Assembly: GCA_017619755.1 (NCBI GenBank)
Contig: JAFZRU010000033.1
Coordinates: forward strand, 1 to 33,272
DNA: 33,272 nt
Source: Prevotella sp.
GTDB lineage: Bacteria; Bacteroidota; Bacteroidia; Bacteroidales; Bacteroidaceae
Direction of reading: 5' to 3'
The notes under the pieces were generated by a model. The model was not told the origin of the DNA. It saw only the letters and a list, made by a program, of their open reading frames with translations, and made no database searches. A program made the position numbers and the translations under genes. Below are positions 23,510-32,427 of this stretch, piece by piece (the first letter of the stretch is position 1; every line of letters starts with the position of its first letter).

Positions 23510-23671
23510 TGCTGTGCTTTTATGTTCTTTTATCTGCTAATACATACAAAATCCTTTCTCCTTGTCGCATAGGTTGACAAGACCCTTCACCTGGCAAACG
23601 ACCTCCACGAAATCCTGAGCCGATAGGACGGTGAACCGAACGAGAAAAACAAGAGACATGAAGATTCTTGC

Positions 23672-24589
23672 CTATTCTATCCATGTGAGTTTGCCTGAGA
23701 CAATGGTCCATTCGCCATTCTGTTTTTCCAAGATTACTTCACCACCCTCGTAGACGAATCGAAAGAAAACGACAGCACGTTGCATTTGGGAATCAATAAC
23801 GATGAATGAGGCTCTGGGATAGGTTTCATATTGCCAATAGCCTCCCCAGTGTCCGTAGAATATCCTGGCGGCAGTGTTGACAAAATCCATCTTTTCCCGG
23901 CTTTCACCTTTTGAATAGGCGACTTGCATGATGCTCTTTTTTGCAAAACCGACATGCTTGTCACCCAAAAAGCCGTTGAGCAACCGTTTGTACTTTTCGG
24001 TCAGATAGACAATTTTCCTGTTGGGGAAGTGCACGGGAGGGCGAAAAGTAATTTTTGAACCCACCTTGGTGGTAGGGATTTTTGTCCAAGAATCGCCCTC
24101 CCATTCAAAATCAAAATCAGGGTCCGAATCTCCTCTTTCCATTACTTTCCGAAGATAACCCAGATTTTTATTGCGAATGCTGTCTTCCAGGTACATCTGG
24201 TTGATACGATTTGTGAAATAGGCTTCATACTCAACAGGGCCATGCGGTATGGCATCCGCCACGTAAATCGCATCCAATGTGCCTTGCAAAATAAAATACG
24301 GCATATCTTCATACAGGTCTTTGTCCTCGCTTCTACAACCGATTTTCTCTAATTTGAGAGGCTGATAGAAAGCAGCAAAAACCTTATGGGCCTCGGCCAC
24401 CCATTTGTTTTTTGCCTCGTTCTCATTAGATGAAACATCATTAGACCAATTGTCAAAAAACTGATACAACAACGATGTCGAGTTTTTCTTATAGGCCTTT
24501 CTCAACAAGGTTGCCTGTGACCGGTATTGTCCCTGGATGGTGGTGCACAAAACTAGAAAGATGCATAGAAGACTGACTTTTTTTGGCAT
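23672..24589 (-). CDS. Exported hypothetical protein
   Basis: The product is 305 residues with an N-terminal signal peptide (KKVSLLCIFLVLCTTIQG-Q). The mature part is mixed alpha/beta and ends with strands of the kind VVFFRFVYEGGEVILEKQNG. I do not recognise a named domain; the layout suggests a Bacteroidales-specific secreted or periplasmic protein. It has an almost perfect promoter (24614-24644) and ends in TAG, a genuine amber stop just outside the array, since the codons after it do not extend the protein sensibly. It uses normal host-like codons. Confidence 0.7.
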   Translation of the reverse strand: MPKKVSLLCIFLVLCTTIQGQYRSQATLLRKAYKKNSTSLLYQFFDNWSNDVSSNENEAKNKWVAEAHKVFAAFYQPLKLEKIGCRSEDKDLYEDMPYFILQGTLDAIYVADAIPHGPVEYEAYFTNRINQMYLEDSIRNKNLGYLRKVMERGDSDPDFDFEWEGDSWTKIPTTKVGSKITFRPPVHFPNRKIVYLTEKYKRLLNGFLGDKHVGFAKKSIMQVAYSKGESREKMDFVNTAARIFYGHWGGYWQYETYPRASFIVIDSQMQRAVVFFRFVYEGGEVILEKQNGEWTIVSGKLTWIE

Positions 24590-24613
24590 GGTATTAAGTA
24601 GGAAATTTCACTG

Positions 24614-24644
24614 CAAATATACAAAAAATAATATTTGCTGCAAA
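24614..24644 (-). promoter_or_regulatory. Consensus promoter of the exported hypothetical protein
   Basis: On the minus strand: TTTG (24641-24644), exactly 19 bases, TATATTTG (24614-24621). Both boxes match the Bacteroidales consensus. The leader would be about 18 bases. Confidence 0.8.
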
Positions 24645-24837
24645 ATAAAACGCATTTTTATGAGCACAATTGTTGGAAATTTCAACCCTATTTTCCTCAC
24701 TTGATGAATGAAAAGTAAAATAAGGTTTAATGAGATGAGTGCGCTCATGAATAATTGGGTAAGCTTATGTCAAGAAAGCGTAAGTCTAAAGAGCAAAAGC
24801 CGAAACAATAAAGGATATGTGCCATACTGGGTTAAGT

Positions 24838-25143
24838 GTATGTAACTGGTATGTAACTGGAGGAATGTTTTTATATTTGGCAGAGAATGAAAGTATCCAT
24901 AAATAAAGGTTTTCCCATATGTTGTCAGTATGTAACTGGTATGTAACTCATATTATCGTCAATTGGCTTTTGGGTGAAGACCCGCCAATTTTCATTAGGG
25001 AGGCAGCAGATTACAATAAAGATGGTAAAATCACCATTACCGATGCTACGGCATTGATAGAATACTTGTTGAATGGATCATCTTCTGTCAACCTGCATCA
25101 GTTCATAGACCATGAAATAATGGGAATTGATTGGGTACAGTAG
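24838..25143 (+). pseudogene. Remnant of a dockerin-like C-terminus behind a duplicated 20-mer
   Basis: From 24919 a frame of 74 codons ends at 25143. Its central part (NWLLGEDPPIFI, then ADYNKDGKITITDATALIEY) is the second half of a dockerin-like pair: D.N.DGKI.ITD.T.LI is a calcium-binding EF-hand-like loop. The first repeat is cut after its final helix and replaced by sequence containing TATGTAACTGGTATGTAACT, which also stands about 90 bases earlier (24839 and 24928). No signal peptide or other domain is attached. The upstream stretch 24622-24837 shows no gene. Confidence 0.5.
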
Positions 25144-25174
25144 TAAATGGATAATAGTAATGATAATTGGAATG

Positions 25175-25209
25175 AGTGTGTGTCAATATCTTTTTGGCAC
25201 ACACTTTTT
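25175..25209 (+). terminator. Intrinsic terminator after the dockerin remnant
   Basis: AGTGTGTG (25175-25182) pairs with CACACACT (25198-25205), extended by CAA/TTG around an unpaired base, and is followed by TTTTTGG. It is 31 bases after the frame's stop, consistent with this once having been the end of a real gene. Confidence 0.75.
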
Positions 25210-25330
25210 GGTAGTACAGTATGAATAATGCAGGCAATCGCGAGGTGGTGGGCGAAGCCCATAGGAAATCGTAACTCTGTTGCGTAACAATCACCCCGAC
25301 CCTTTGATGGGTCGAGGGTACCTTAGTGTA

Positions 25331-25472
25331 TGAGCGACGAGTAGGAGCGGTTGAGCCCCCTCCCGATGTCGGGAGGGGGACGGGGGGTGGGTAGGTACCC
25401 TTCCTTAGGATAAGGAGGGGGCGGGGTGGTTGTGAAAACTCCTTAGGATAAGGAGGATACAGGTGGTTGTGA
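25331..25472. repeat. Dispersed GC-rich repeat, copy 2
   Basis: Matches 1-140 in the same orientation, including the CCCTCCCGATGTCGGGAGGG palindrome and the CCTTAGGA blocks. It ends immediately before the stop codon of the pectate lyase gene on the other strand, so it could also end that transcript. The preceding 25210-25330 is non-coding, with hairpins GGGC-GAA-GCCC and CGACCC-TTTGAT-GGGTCG. Confidence 0.8.
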
Positions 25473-25474
25473 TA

Positions 25475-27682
25475 TTATTTCACCACCACCTTCTTGTTAT
25501 TAATGATATATATTCCTTTTCCTGTGCGGTTCACCCTTTGCCCTTGCAGGTTGTAGGTGGCGTTGTCCAAACGAGTGGAGATGGTTTCAATTTCTGCAAT
25601 CCCTGTGGTGAGTTTCTTCACCTCGCCGGTGACGCAGACGTTGGCGAGACCCACTTGCTTGCTGCTGCCCAACTTGTAGATGCAGAGTTTCAGGCAGCTT
25701 GTGCCGGTGGTGGAACTGATGTCGGAGATGTCCTTGCTATAACTTGTGAAGCCCTTGTTGTTGCGCTCCGGGGAGAGGGCGGCATCGATGTCGTGCTGTC
25801 CGTTGGCGTCCTTCCAGAAGATATCTACAAGGCCACCATCGGTGCCTATGCGCGTGGTGTTGAAGGAAATTTTGGTGGGGCGGAAATAGCAACCATCCTG
25901 TGGTGTGATGCAGAACGACACGGCATTGTCGTCGTTGGAAGAGGCTTCGTTGTTTGCGCTCGGTTGAAACAGGGTGAATGTCACGTCCTGGATGGTGCGG
26001 GTGCCTTGGTAAGCCAACGTACTGCCCTTGAGCACCTCGTTGTTGGCGATGAGATTGCCCATGTCACCTACGATGGTGGCAGTTTGGCCAGCCTCGCCGC
26101 TGTTGAAGGGCCAGAGGATGTCGCCGTCGGTCAGTTTGGAAAGACCCTCTTCGTCGCCGTCGCTGTTGGGAGCTTTCTCGATGTAGCCTTGTGCCTCACC
26201 ACCGGCATATTGGTCGGCAGTGATGTGCGCCACGAGCGAGTTGAGATACACCTCCAAGTTGGTGTAGCCCTCCCTGTTCACGATGTTGCCGTCGTTGGCA
26301 TCGTTGGGGTTCAAGCCATTGGCCGTCTCCCACTCGTCGGGCATGCCATCACCGTCGCTGTCGGCTGGAGCGGTGGTGCTGTTGAGCGTGGGCCAGGCGC
26401 TCCAGTCGTCACCGGCGTTGGTGGGCTTGTTGTCATCTTGGGAATTGATGAAACCACTGCTAAGACCCTTGCCGGTGAAGGAGGCGCGGGTGTTGCGCGT
26501 GTCGTCCACCATCAAGGCGTCATGGCTGTCACGGGAGAGCGATGCGCCGGCATAGAGCAGCACCTTCTCGTAAGCCTGCTCCGCACTGTGCGTCGTGGTG
26601 TAAACGAAAGGAATGGGCTCGGCGAGTTTCATGGTGTCCTTCGTCGTGGCGGTGAAAAGGTTGTCGTTGTCAGACGAGTTGATTTGCGTGTAGATGCCGT
26701 AGGTCCAGTTGTCGTTGCTCACGTCGGTGTATTTCGAGTTCTTGTTGCCCTCCACGAAATATTTCCCCCAGATGTGCAGGGCCGGGGCGTAGGAGGGGTT
26801 GTTGGCGACATACTCGTTGGTGCGTATGCCGATGGCGGCGATGCGCTTGCCCTTGTAGTTGGTGGGAGAGCCGGGGCCGGGCTTGTAGTAGTTGTTCACG
26901 ATGTTCACCTTCATCGCCTCGCCACCGTAGCAACCGTTGCCGCCGAAATTGTAGATGACGTTGTTGCGGTAGTCCATCCGCTCGTCCAACTGCGTGGTGG
27001 GGCGCGGGCCAAGGCGCGGCGTGCGCGAGGTGTGGTGAGCCAACAGGTTGTGGTGGAACGAGGCTCCGCTGCCGCCCCAGTTGCCGCCGTAGCCGTGGGC
27101 GCCCTTCGAGTGGCCGGAGTTCACCAAACTCTGCGAGACAAGGCACCACTGAACGGTGGTGTTGTGGTTGCCCAAGACGGAGAGACACTCGTCGATGGAC
27201 CAGCTCACGGAGCAGTGGTCGATCATCCAGTCTTTCTGGTCGAAGCCGCCGAAGCCATCCCAACCGTCGGCGCCGTCCTTCGTCACGTTCTTGTTGCCTA
27301 AACGGAAGCGTATGTAGCGCACGATGACGTTGTTGCCCTTGATGGAACAGGGGTAGTCGGCCACGCAGATGCCGTCGCCGGGGGCTGTCTGCCCGGCCAC
27401 GGTGGTGTTCGACGGGATGGTCAGGGCGGAGGTGAGGTGGATGGTGCCGGAGACGTCGAAGACGATGGTCTTCGCACCACTTCTGCCCAAGGCCCAGCGC
27501 AGGGAGCCTGTGCCGGAGTCGTTGAGGTTGGTCACATGATAGACGGCCCCGCCGCGACCGCCGGTGGTGTAGCGGCCAAAGCCCTCGGCACCGGGGAAGG
27601 CGGGGGTCTTTTCCTGCCCGTAGGCAGCCGGAGCTATGAGCAGGACGGCTGCCAGGGCGAGTGAATGGATGTTTGTTTTCAT
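25475..27682 (-). CDS. Secreted PL1-like pectate lyase with T9SS C-terminal tail
   Basis: The product is 735 residues. After a signal peptide (cut near AYG-QEK), residues about 28-440 form a right-handed beta-helix of the polysaccharide lyase family 1 type, starting FPGAEGFGRYTTGGRGG and including GDGICVADYP, DHCSVSWS and SFHHNLLAHHTSRTPRLG with the catalytic-type Arg region. It would cleave de-esterified homogalacturonan by beta-elimination. A Ca-binding-like linker (DSDGDGMPDEWE, about 445) and a beta-sandwich follow. The end (NLQGQRVNRTGKGIYIINNK) is a type IX secretion signal typical of Prevotella. It lies 34 bases downstream of the PL11-like gene and is probably co-transcribed with it. 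Confidence 0.9.
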   Translation of the reverse strand: MKTNIHSLALAAVLLIAPAAYGQEKTPAFPGAEGFGRYTTGGRGGAVYHVTNLNDSGTGSLRWALGRSGAKTIVFDVSGTIHLTSALTIPSNTTVAGQTAPGDGICVADYPCSIKGNNVIVRYIRFRLGNKNVTKDGADGWDGFGGFDQKDWMIDHCSVSWSIDECLSVLGNHNTTVQWCLVSQSLVNSGHSKGAHGYGGNWGGSGASFHHNLLAHHTSRTPRLGPRPTTQLDERMDYRNNVIYNFGGNGCYGGEAMKVNIVNNYYKPGPGSPTNYKGKRIAAIGIRTNEYVANNPSYAPALHIWGKYFVEGNKNSKYTDVSNDNWTYGIYTQINSSDNDNLFTATTKDTMKLAEPIPFVYTTTHSAEQAYEKVLLYAGASLSRDSHDALMVDDTRNTRASFTGKGLSSGFINSQDDNKPTNAGDDWSAWPTLNSTTAPADSDGDGMPDEWETANGLNPNDANDGNIVNREGYTNLEVYLNSLVAHITADQYAGGEAQGYIEKAPNSDGDEEGLSKLTDGDILWPFNSGEAGQTATIVGDMGNLIANNEVLKGSTLAYQGTRTIQDVTFTLFQPSANNEASSNDDNAVSFCITPQDGCYFRPTKISFNTTRIGTDGGLVDIFWKDANGQHDIDAALSPERNNKGFTSYSKDISDISSTTGTSCLKLCIYKLGSSKQVGLANVCVTGEVKKLTTGIAEIETISTRLDNATYNLQGQRVNRTGKGIYIINNKKVVVK

Positions 27683-27716
27683 AAAATTGTTTTTGTTGTA
27701 GTTTGGTTTTTAAGAG

Positions 27717-30700
27717 TTATCTCACTACCACTTTCCTTCCGCGCACGATGTAGATGCCGGCGGGCAGGCCTTCCATGGAGGTGGCGTGCTTGCGGATGAG
27801 GCGACCATTCAGGTCGTGGATGTCGGCGGGCTGTTGCGGAGAGACGGTGACATGGGTGATGCCATCGGAGACGGAGACGACGAAGAGGAGACCCTCGCTG
27901 ATGCGGCTGGTGTCCCATTCCACGCCAGAGGGGAGGTCCAACTTGGGCGTGCCGGAAAGGCTGTTGGCTCTCCACAGGCGGAGGGAGTCGCCAGTCTGCA
28001 ATGTGTGGTTGTTGATGAGGCTGACGCGGATGGTGCCGTTCATCGTCAGGCGGTTGATGTCGGCGATGGTCGTGTTGCCGATGCTGGTGGCAGTGGCGCA
28101 CGAGCGGGCGGTCACTTCATAGACGCCGTTCTCGGAGAACGTGACGTTCTTCCCACCGAAATAGAGCGCGCCGGTGTAGGAGGTGGCGGTGGCTCCGGGG
28201 CGCAGGGTGCCGTGGATGGTGACGGTGGGGTTGGTCAGCGGCTTCGTGTCCTTGTTGGTGCCGGAGAGGATGGCCCCTTGGCTCACGGTGAGGTTGCCGG
28301 TGCCTAATACGCCGGAAGAGATGAGCAACTCACCTTGGCTGATGATGTTGGTACCGGTGTTGTCGCTCGTGCCGCTGAAGGTGATGCGACCTTCACCCAT
28401 CTTGGTGAAGTTGGCGTTGGAGGTCACTTTCCCTGCCCATGTGAAATTGGTCTCGTTGCCCACCTGCCACGTGTTGGCGCCGACTGACGCACCATTGCTG
28501 AAGGTGCAGGAGCCGCCAAGGCTGCCGGTGCCGGTCACGCGGCCGATGCGATAGACACGACCGCTGTTCTGAACTTCCACGCCGGCGGGGATTTCCATCA
28601 CGCCTTTGGGAAGGCCGTAGCTGTTGTCAAGAGTGAAGCGGGTATCGCTGCTGTGCACCTTGCAACTGATGGTGCCTTCAAATTCCGACCAGTTGCCGGT
28701 GATTTGCGTGCGTGTGGCGTTCCAGGTGCTGCCCACGACGATGGGGCAATACACGGTGAGCGTGCCTTTGCCGGTGAGCTTGTTGCCGTAGGAGCCGCGG
28801 TCCACCAAGTTCCAGGTGCCGCGTTTCCCTTGTGGCACGTCAATGGCATAGCTCGAACCGGTGTTTTCTGACAGTGTGCCGTTTTGGAACTCCACGGTCT
28901 GGGCCGGGATGTTGCAGTTGACGCACTGCACCGTGCCGCCGGCGATGACAAGGCGTTGCAGACCGCTGTTGTTCACGTTGAGCTTCATCCAGCCGGAGCC
29001 TTTCTTCGTCACCTTCGTACCGAGCATCGGACGGTCCACGACGAAATCACCCAAGTTGTTGATCTGGCCGCCCTCTTCGCCGACAAAGGTGATGTTGGAG
29101 CCGTTGGTCACGGCAGCTGTGGTGCGAAGTTCGGCGCCGTTCTCAATGATGAACTTGTTGGTGCCGAGGGCGAGGGCGCCGAGGTGTCCCTTCGCCTGGT
29201 TTGCATTCGACAGGGAGGTGACGGCCACCGTGCCGCCGGAGATGCGTGTGCCGCCGGTGTAGGTGTTGTCGGTCATGATGGTGAGGGAACCGCCACCGCG
29301 TTTCACCAAGGTGGTGTTGCCCACCAAGGAACCGCTGCCCTTGAAGATGTAGGTGCCGTTGCTGTTGTCAACGATGACGCTGTCGGCCTCGATCTCGCCG
29401 GAGAGGTTGATGGTGTAGTAATTTGCTCCATCGCCGAAGGTGACGACGTCGCCGCTCACGAAAACGTCCTTCTCACCGGAGGCGTTGACGAAGTTCTCCG
29501 TACCGCTCACATCCCATGTGTCGCTCTCAGAGCCGCTCCACACGATCTCGCCGTTGGCGCGCATGGTGGAGATGTCGAGGTATAGTTTCCCGTTCTCTAT
29601 GACGAGCGTGCACTTGTGTTTCGTGCCAAGGCCTTCGAGGCGGATGTCTGAGAGGTCGCCCTCGATGCTTGCGGCCTCGCCGAGGAGGTAACGACCGGGG
29701 GTGGCATCGCTCTCCCCATGGTTGACAAATTCAAAGACGGGGGTGAGGTATTCAGGGCCGTATTTCCAATCTTTTGTCTCAATGGTGAGGAGGCGGGTGG
29801 ACACCTGGTCGGCGCTGAAGTCGTTGTAGATGTCGAACACCACGCGGGCGCCGAAGCCAAGGAGCAGGGAGTCGGTGCTCACCACGCCCTTGTGGTCGGC
29901 GCGACCGGGGCGAAGGATGGAGGCGTAGTCCATCTTGATGCTGCGGAACTGCCCGCCATCGCTGTTGAGTTCGGCGAAGCGGTTGAGCCACAATGGGGAT
30001 TGCAGCATCGTGCCGTCGAAATTCACCACGCCGGCCCAGATGTCGGTGTTCCCTGTATGCTGCTCTGCCACCTTGGGAAGGTTGAGCGTTCCGTCGCCTT
30101 GCTTCACCAAACGGGTGGAACCGCTGAAGGCCCCGCCCTCCACCTCGCAGGTGTAGTATTGTCGCTTGATGGATGGATTGCCGCTGGTGTTGGAGCTGTT
30201 GGTGCCTTGAATCCAAGAGGGGATGTTGAACGTGGCGACCCAGGGACTGGCGCCGTCGCTAACACTCACTTTCGTATCGTTTGTCTCGCATACGATGACG
30301 TGCTGACCGTCGAGAGAGGAACTGATGGTGCCGCCGTTGGCCACTTCCGTACGACCGGTTATGGTGAGGGGCGGGGGGGCGACGGTGATGCCTTCCAACT
30401 CGCCGAGGAAATAGCTGGCGTGGGGAGGCTGGTTGTAGCCCATCGATTCCCACACCATACCCTGGCGGTACTGGTGGTCGTGCCAGAGCGTGTAGTTGCG
30501 CCAGGGGGTGGCGATGTCGGTGGTATAGACGCGGATGTATTTGTTGTCACTGGTGCGCACGATGATCTCCTCGCGCCAGTCGCCGATGATGTCGCCGGTG
30601 GCGGAGGGGGTGTTCTTCGTCCAGTTGCAGTTGGCGGTGCCGGAGGCGGTGAACACCGTCGTACCGTCGGCCTTGAATACGCGGCTGGCTCCCTCGCGGC

Positions 30701-32237
30701 TGCTGGCACCGTCGAGGGCTTCTTCCAAGAGGTCGCCGTCCCAATAGATGCGGAAATTCATGGCGAAACCGTTCGGGCCGTTGGTGATGACCTTGTCAGA
30801 AACGCAGGAAACAACGCCGGACTGTGAGGAGTGGCCGATGCACCCGGGGTAGTCGTTGGAGAAGTTGCCGCAGACGGCACGGCCATCGTCACCGGTGGAC
30901 TGCAGACGGTAGTAGATTTTCGAGGTGGTGGCGTTGCGGTAGTTCATCGCCGGATGGTCTTCGTTGCAGGCGAAGATCTCCTGTCCGTGGCGGTAGGGGT
31001 CGAAATCGCTGCAATGCTGCGCGTCGCCGTGTCCCAGACCGGTGGTGGAGAGGCCCTTGCCGTTATCGTCGATGACCATCGAACCAAAGACGATTTCGTC
31101 ACGTCCGTCCCAATCTACATCGGCGATGCCGAAATTGTGGTAGCCCTGGCCGAACCAGGGGCCTGAGTTGCCACTGTTCCACTCCCAGTAGAGGGTGAGC
31201 AGATGGCTGGCCGGATCCACACTGAATGCTTTCATGTGGTGCTTGGTGTAGCAGCCGCGTCCGAGGAAGATGAAAGGGTGGCGGCCATCGAGGAAGGGGG
31301 CGCCGAAATAGTGCTTCGTGCTGCGGTGGCCGTAGCCGTCGCCCCAGTCGTTGGCGTCGCCACGGGGGAGGGGATAGGCCATCCATTTCGCACCGCTCGG
31401 ACCAATGGCGTAGGGCTTGGCAGTGGCGCCTTCCATATAGAGCAGGTATTCGGCACCGCTGTTGGTGTAGTTCATGTTGGCGCTGTGCAGCACCGTGTTG
31501 CGGGTGTTCACCTTCATGTTGCCTATCTCGGTCTTCGTGCCGTCGCCATGGTGGATGATCATGTTGTCGGCGCCGCGCATGAGCACCTCGGCCTTGCCAT
31601 CGCCGTCCCAGTCATAGCCCACGATGTCGTATTGCTCGTCGGGACCGCTGCACATGTTGGGGCCAAGGTCGATGTACCACAGACGCTCGCCGGAGAGGGT
31701 GTAGCACTCCAGGAAGTTGTAGGCGGAATCGTTGGCCAAGGGACTGGGGCCTGAGTCATCGCTGTCAAGGTTGTAGTTGCGTTTCACCAAGAACTCCGAC
31801 ACGCCGTCGCCGGTCACGTCGGCCAAGGCGATGTCGTTGATGCTGTAGTCATTGGTGATGTTGGTGCCGCGACGCGAATAGATGGGCTTGACGGCAAACT
31901 GGAGATATTGTTGCGACTGCCGCATCACGGCGGGGCATCTTTCCTGCTCCACGCCGCGAACAACGGGGGCCACTTCATATTGGCTGCCGGGGCGACCATA
32001 GGGGTCGCTGATGTTGGAGACGTTCAGAGGGGTGTCGTTCACCTTTACGCCGTTGCGGTAGAGGTTGTACTGGGTGTCGTAGTATTCCTCGGCGAAAATG
32101 CGCCAACTCACTAAAGTGGAGGAGCCGGAAGGCACGGCTACAAGGCCGCGGTCGAGCTTGTCCGTGGTGCGTTGGGCAGTAGAGGACAGGGCACACAGCA
32201 CCAGCAGCATCGCCAATAGTAGTAATTTCCTTATCAT
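27717..32237 (-). CDS. Giant PL11-like rhamnogalacturonan lyase with autotransporter-type repeats
   Basis: The product is 1506 residues, over twice the usual 600-650 of PL11 enzymes. Signal peptide: about 1-21. Residues about 22-620 match rhamnogalacturonan endolyase of family PL11 (DRGLVAVPSGSSTLVSWRIF, YNLYRNGVKVNDTPL, GNSGPWFGQGYHNFGIADVD, WDGRDEIVFGSMVIDDNG, ATGDIIGDWREEIIVRTSDN). From about 650 to 1430 runs a long stretch of Gly/Thr/Asn-rich strands like autotransporter-associated repeats (KRGGGSLTIMTDNTYTGGTR, KMGEGRITFSGTSDNTGT). The tail (DLNGRLIRKH ... GIYIVRGRKVVVR) is a type IX secretion signal. It likely cuts rhamnogalacturonan I backbones outside the cell. A promoter precedes it (32265-32296). 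Confidence 0.9.
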   Translation of the reverse strand: MIRKLLLLAMLLVLCALSSTAQRTTDKLDRGLVAVPSGSSTLVSWRIFAEEYYDTQYNLYRNGVKVNDTPLNVSNISDPYGRPGSQYEVAPVVRGVEQERCPAVMRQSQQYLQFAVKPIYSRRGTNITNDYSINDIALADVTGDGVSEFLVKRNYNLDSDDSGPSPLANDSAYNFLECYTLSGERLWYIDLGPNMCSGPDEQYDIVGYDWDGDGKAEVLMRGADNMIIHHGDGTKTEIGNMKVNTRNTVLHSANMNYTNSGAEYLLYMEGATAKPYAIGPSGAKWMAYPLPRGDANDWGDGYGHRSTKHYFGAPFLDGRHPFIFLGRGCYTKHHMKAFSVDPASHLLTLYWEWNSGNSGPWFGQGYHNFGIADVDWDGRDEIVFGSMVIDDNGKGLSTTGLGHGDAQHCSDFDPYRHGQEIFACNEDHPAMNYRNATTSKIYYRLQSTGDDGRAVCGNFSNDYPGCIGHSSQSGVVSCVSDKVITNGPNGFAMNFRIYWDGDLLEEALDGASSREGASRVFKADGTTVFTASGTANCNWTKNTPSATGDIIGDWREEIIVRTSDNKYIRVYTTDIATPWRNYTLWHDHQYRQGMVWESMGYNQPPHASYFLGELEGITVAPPPLTITGRTEVANGGTISSSLDGQHVIVCETNDTKVSVSDGASPWVATFNIPSWIQGTNSSNTSGNPSIKRQYYTCEVEGGAFSGSTRLVKQGDGTLNLPKVAEQHTGNTDIWAGVVNFDGTMLQSPLWLNRFAELNSDGGQFRSIKMDYASILRPGRADHKGVVSTDSLLLGFGARVVFDIYNDFSADQVSTRLLTIETKDWKYGPEYLTPVFEFVNHGESDATPGRYLLGEAASIEGDLSDIRLEGLGTKHKCTLVIENGKLYLDISTMRANGEIVWSGSESDTWDVSGTENFVNASGEKDVFVSGDVVTFGDGANYYTINLSGEIEADSVIVDNSNGTYIFKGSGSLVGNTTLVKRGGGSLTIMTDNTYTGGTRISGGTVAVTSLSNANQAKGHLGALALGTNKFIIENGAELRTTAAVTNGSNITFVGEEGGQINNLGDFVVDRPMLGTKVTKKGSGWMKLNVNNSGLQRLVIAGGTVQCVNCNIPAQTVEFQNGTLSENTGSSYAIDVPQGKRGTWNLVDRGSYGNKLTGKGTLTVYCPIVVGSTWNATRTQITGNWSEFEGTISCKVHSSDTRFTLDNSYGLPKGVMEIPAGVEVQNSGRVYRIGRVTGTGSLGGSCTFSNGASVGANTWQVGNETNFTWAGKVTSNANFTKMGEGRITFSGTSDNTGTNIISQGELLISSGVLGTGNLTVSQGAILSGTNKDTKPLTNPTVTIHGTLRPGATATSYTGALYFGGKNVTFSENGVYEVTARSCATATSIGNTTIADINRLTMNGTIRVSLINNHTLQTGDSLRLWRANSLSGTPKLDLPSGVEWDTSRISEGLLFVVSVSDGITHVTVSPQQPADIHDLNGRLIRKHATSMEGLPAGIYIVRGRKVVVR

Positions 32238-32264
32238 CTTGATTTCGTTTTAGGTTCTATCGTG

Positions 32265-32296
32265 CAAAGATACGAATAAACCGCTGAAAGGCCAAA
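32265..32296 (-). promoter_or_regulatory. Promoter of the PL11-PL1 operon
   Basis: On the minus strand: TTTG (32293-32296), 20 bases, TATCTTTG (32265-32272). The spacing is one base longer than optimal. The leader to the start codon at 32237 is about 20 bases. Confidence 0.7.
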
Positions 32297-32329
32297 ATTT
32301 CTCCCATTTTTCATAGTGCAACACGCATT

Positions 32330-32426
32330 CTTTAAAGTCTTTAAAGACCTTAATGACCTTAAAGTCCCTAAAGACCTTAGCGACCTTAAACCCTTAAACT
32401 CCTTAAACCTTTAAACCCTTAACCCC
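32330..32426. repeat. Degenerate short-period repeat rich in CCTTAAA
   Basis: About 95 bases consist of variants of a 7-9 base unit (ACCTTAAA, ACCCTTAAA, CTTTAAAG), with roughly a dozen repeats. It stands between the stop of the porin-like gene and the PL11 promoter on the same strand. Such heptad-like stretches occur between genes in many Bacteroidales; their function is unknown. They could act as a weak terminator, a slippage-prone spacer or a protein-binding array. Confidence 0.7.
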
Positions 32427-32427
32427 T

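Noticed and set aside
24769-24813. Tiny basic frame MSRKRKSKEQKPKQ
   Set aside because: Fourteen codons with no promoter or ribosome-binding support; likely chance.
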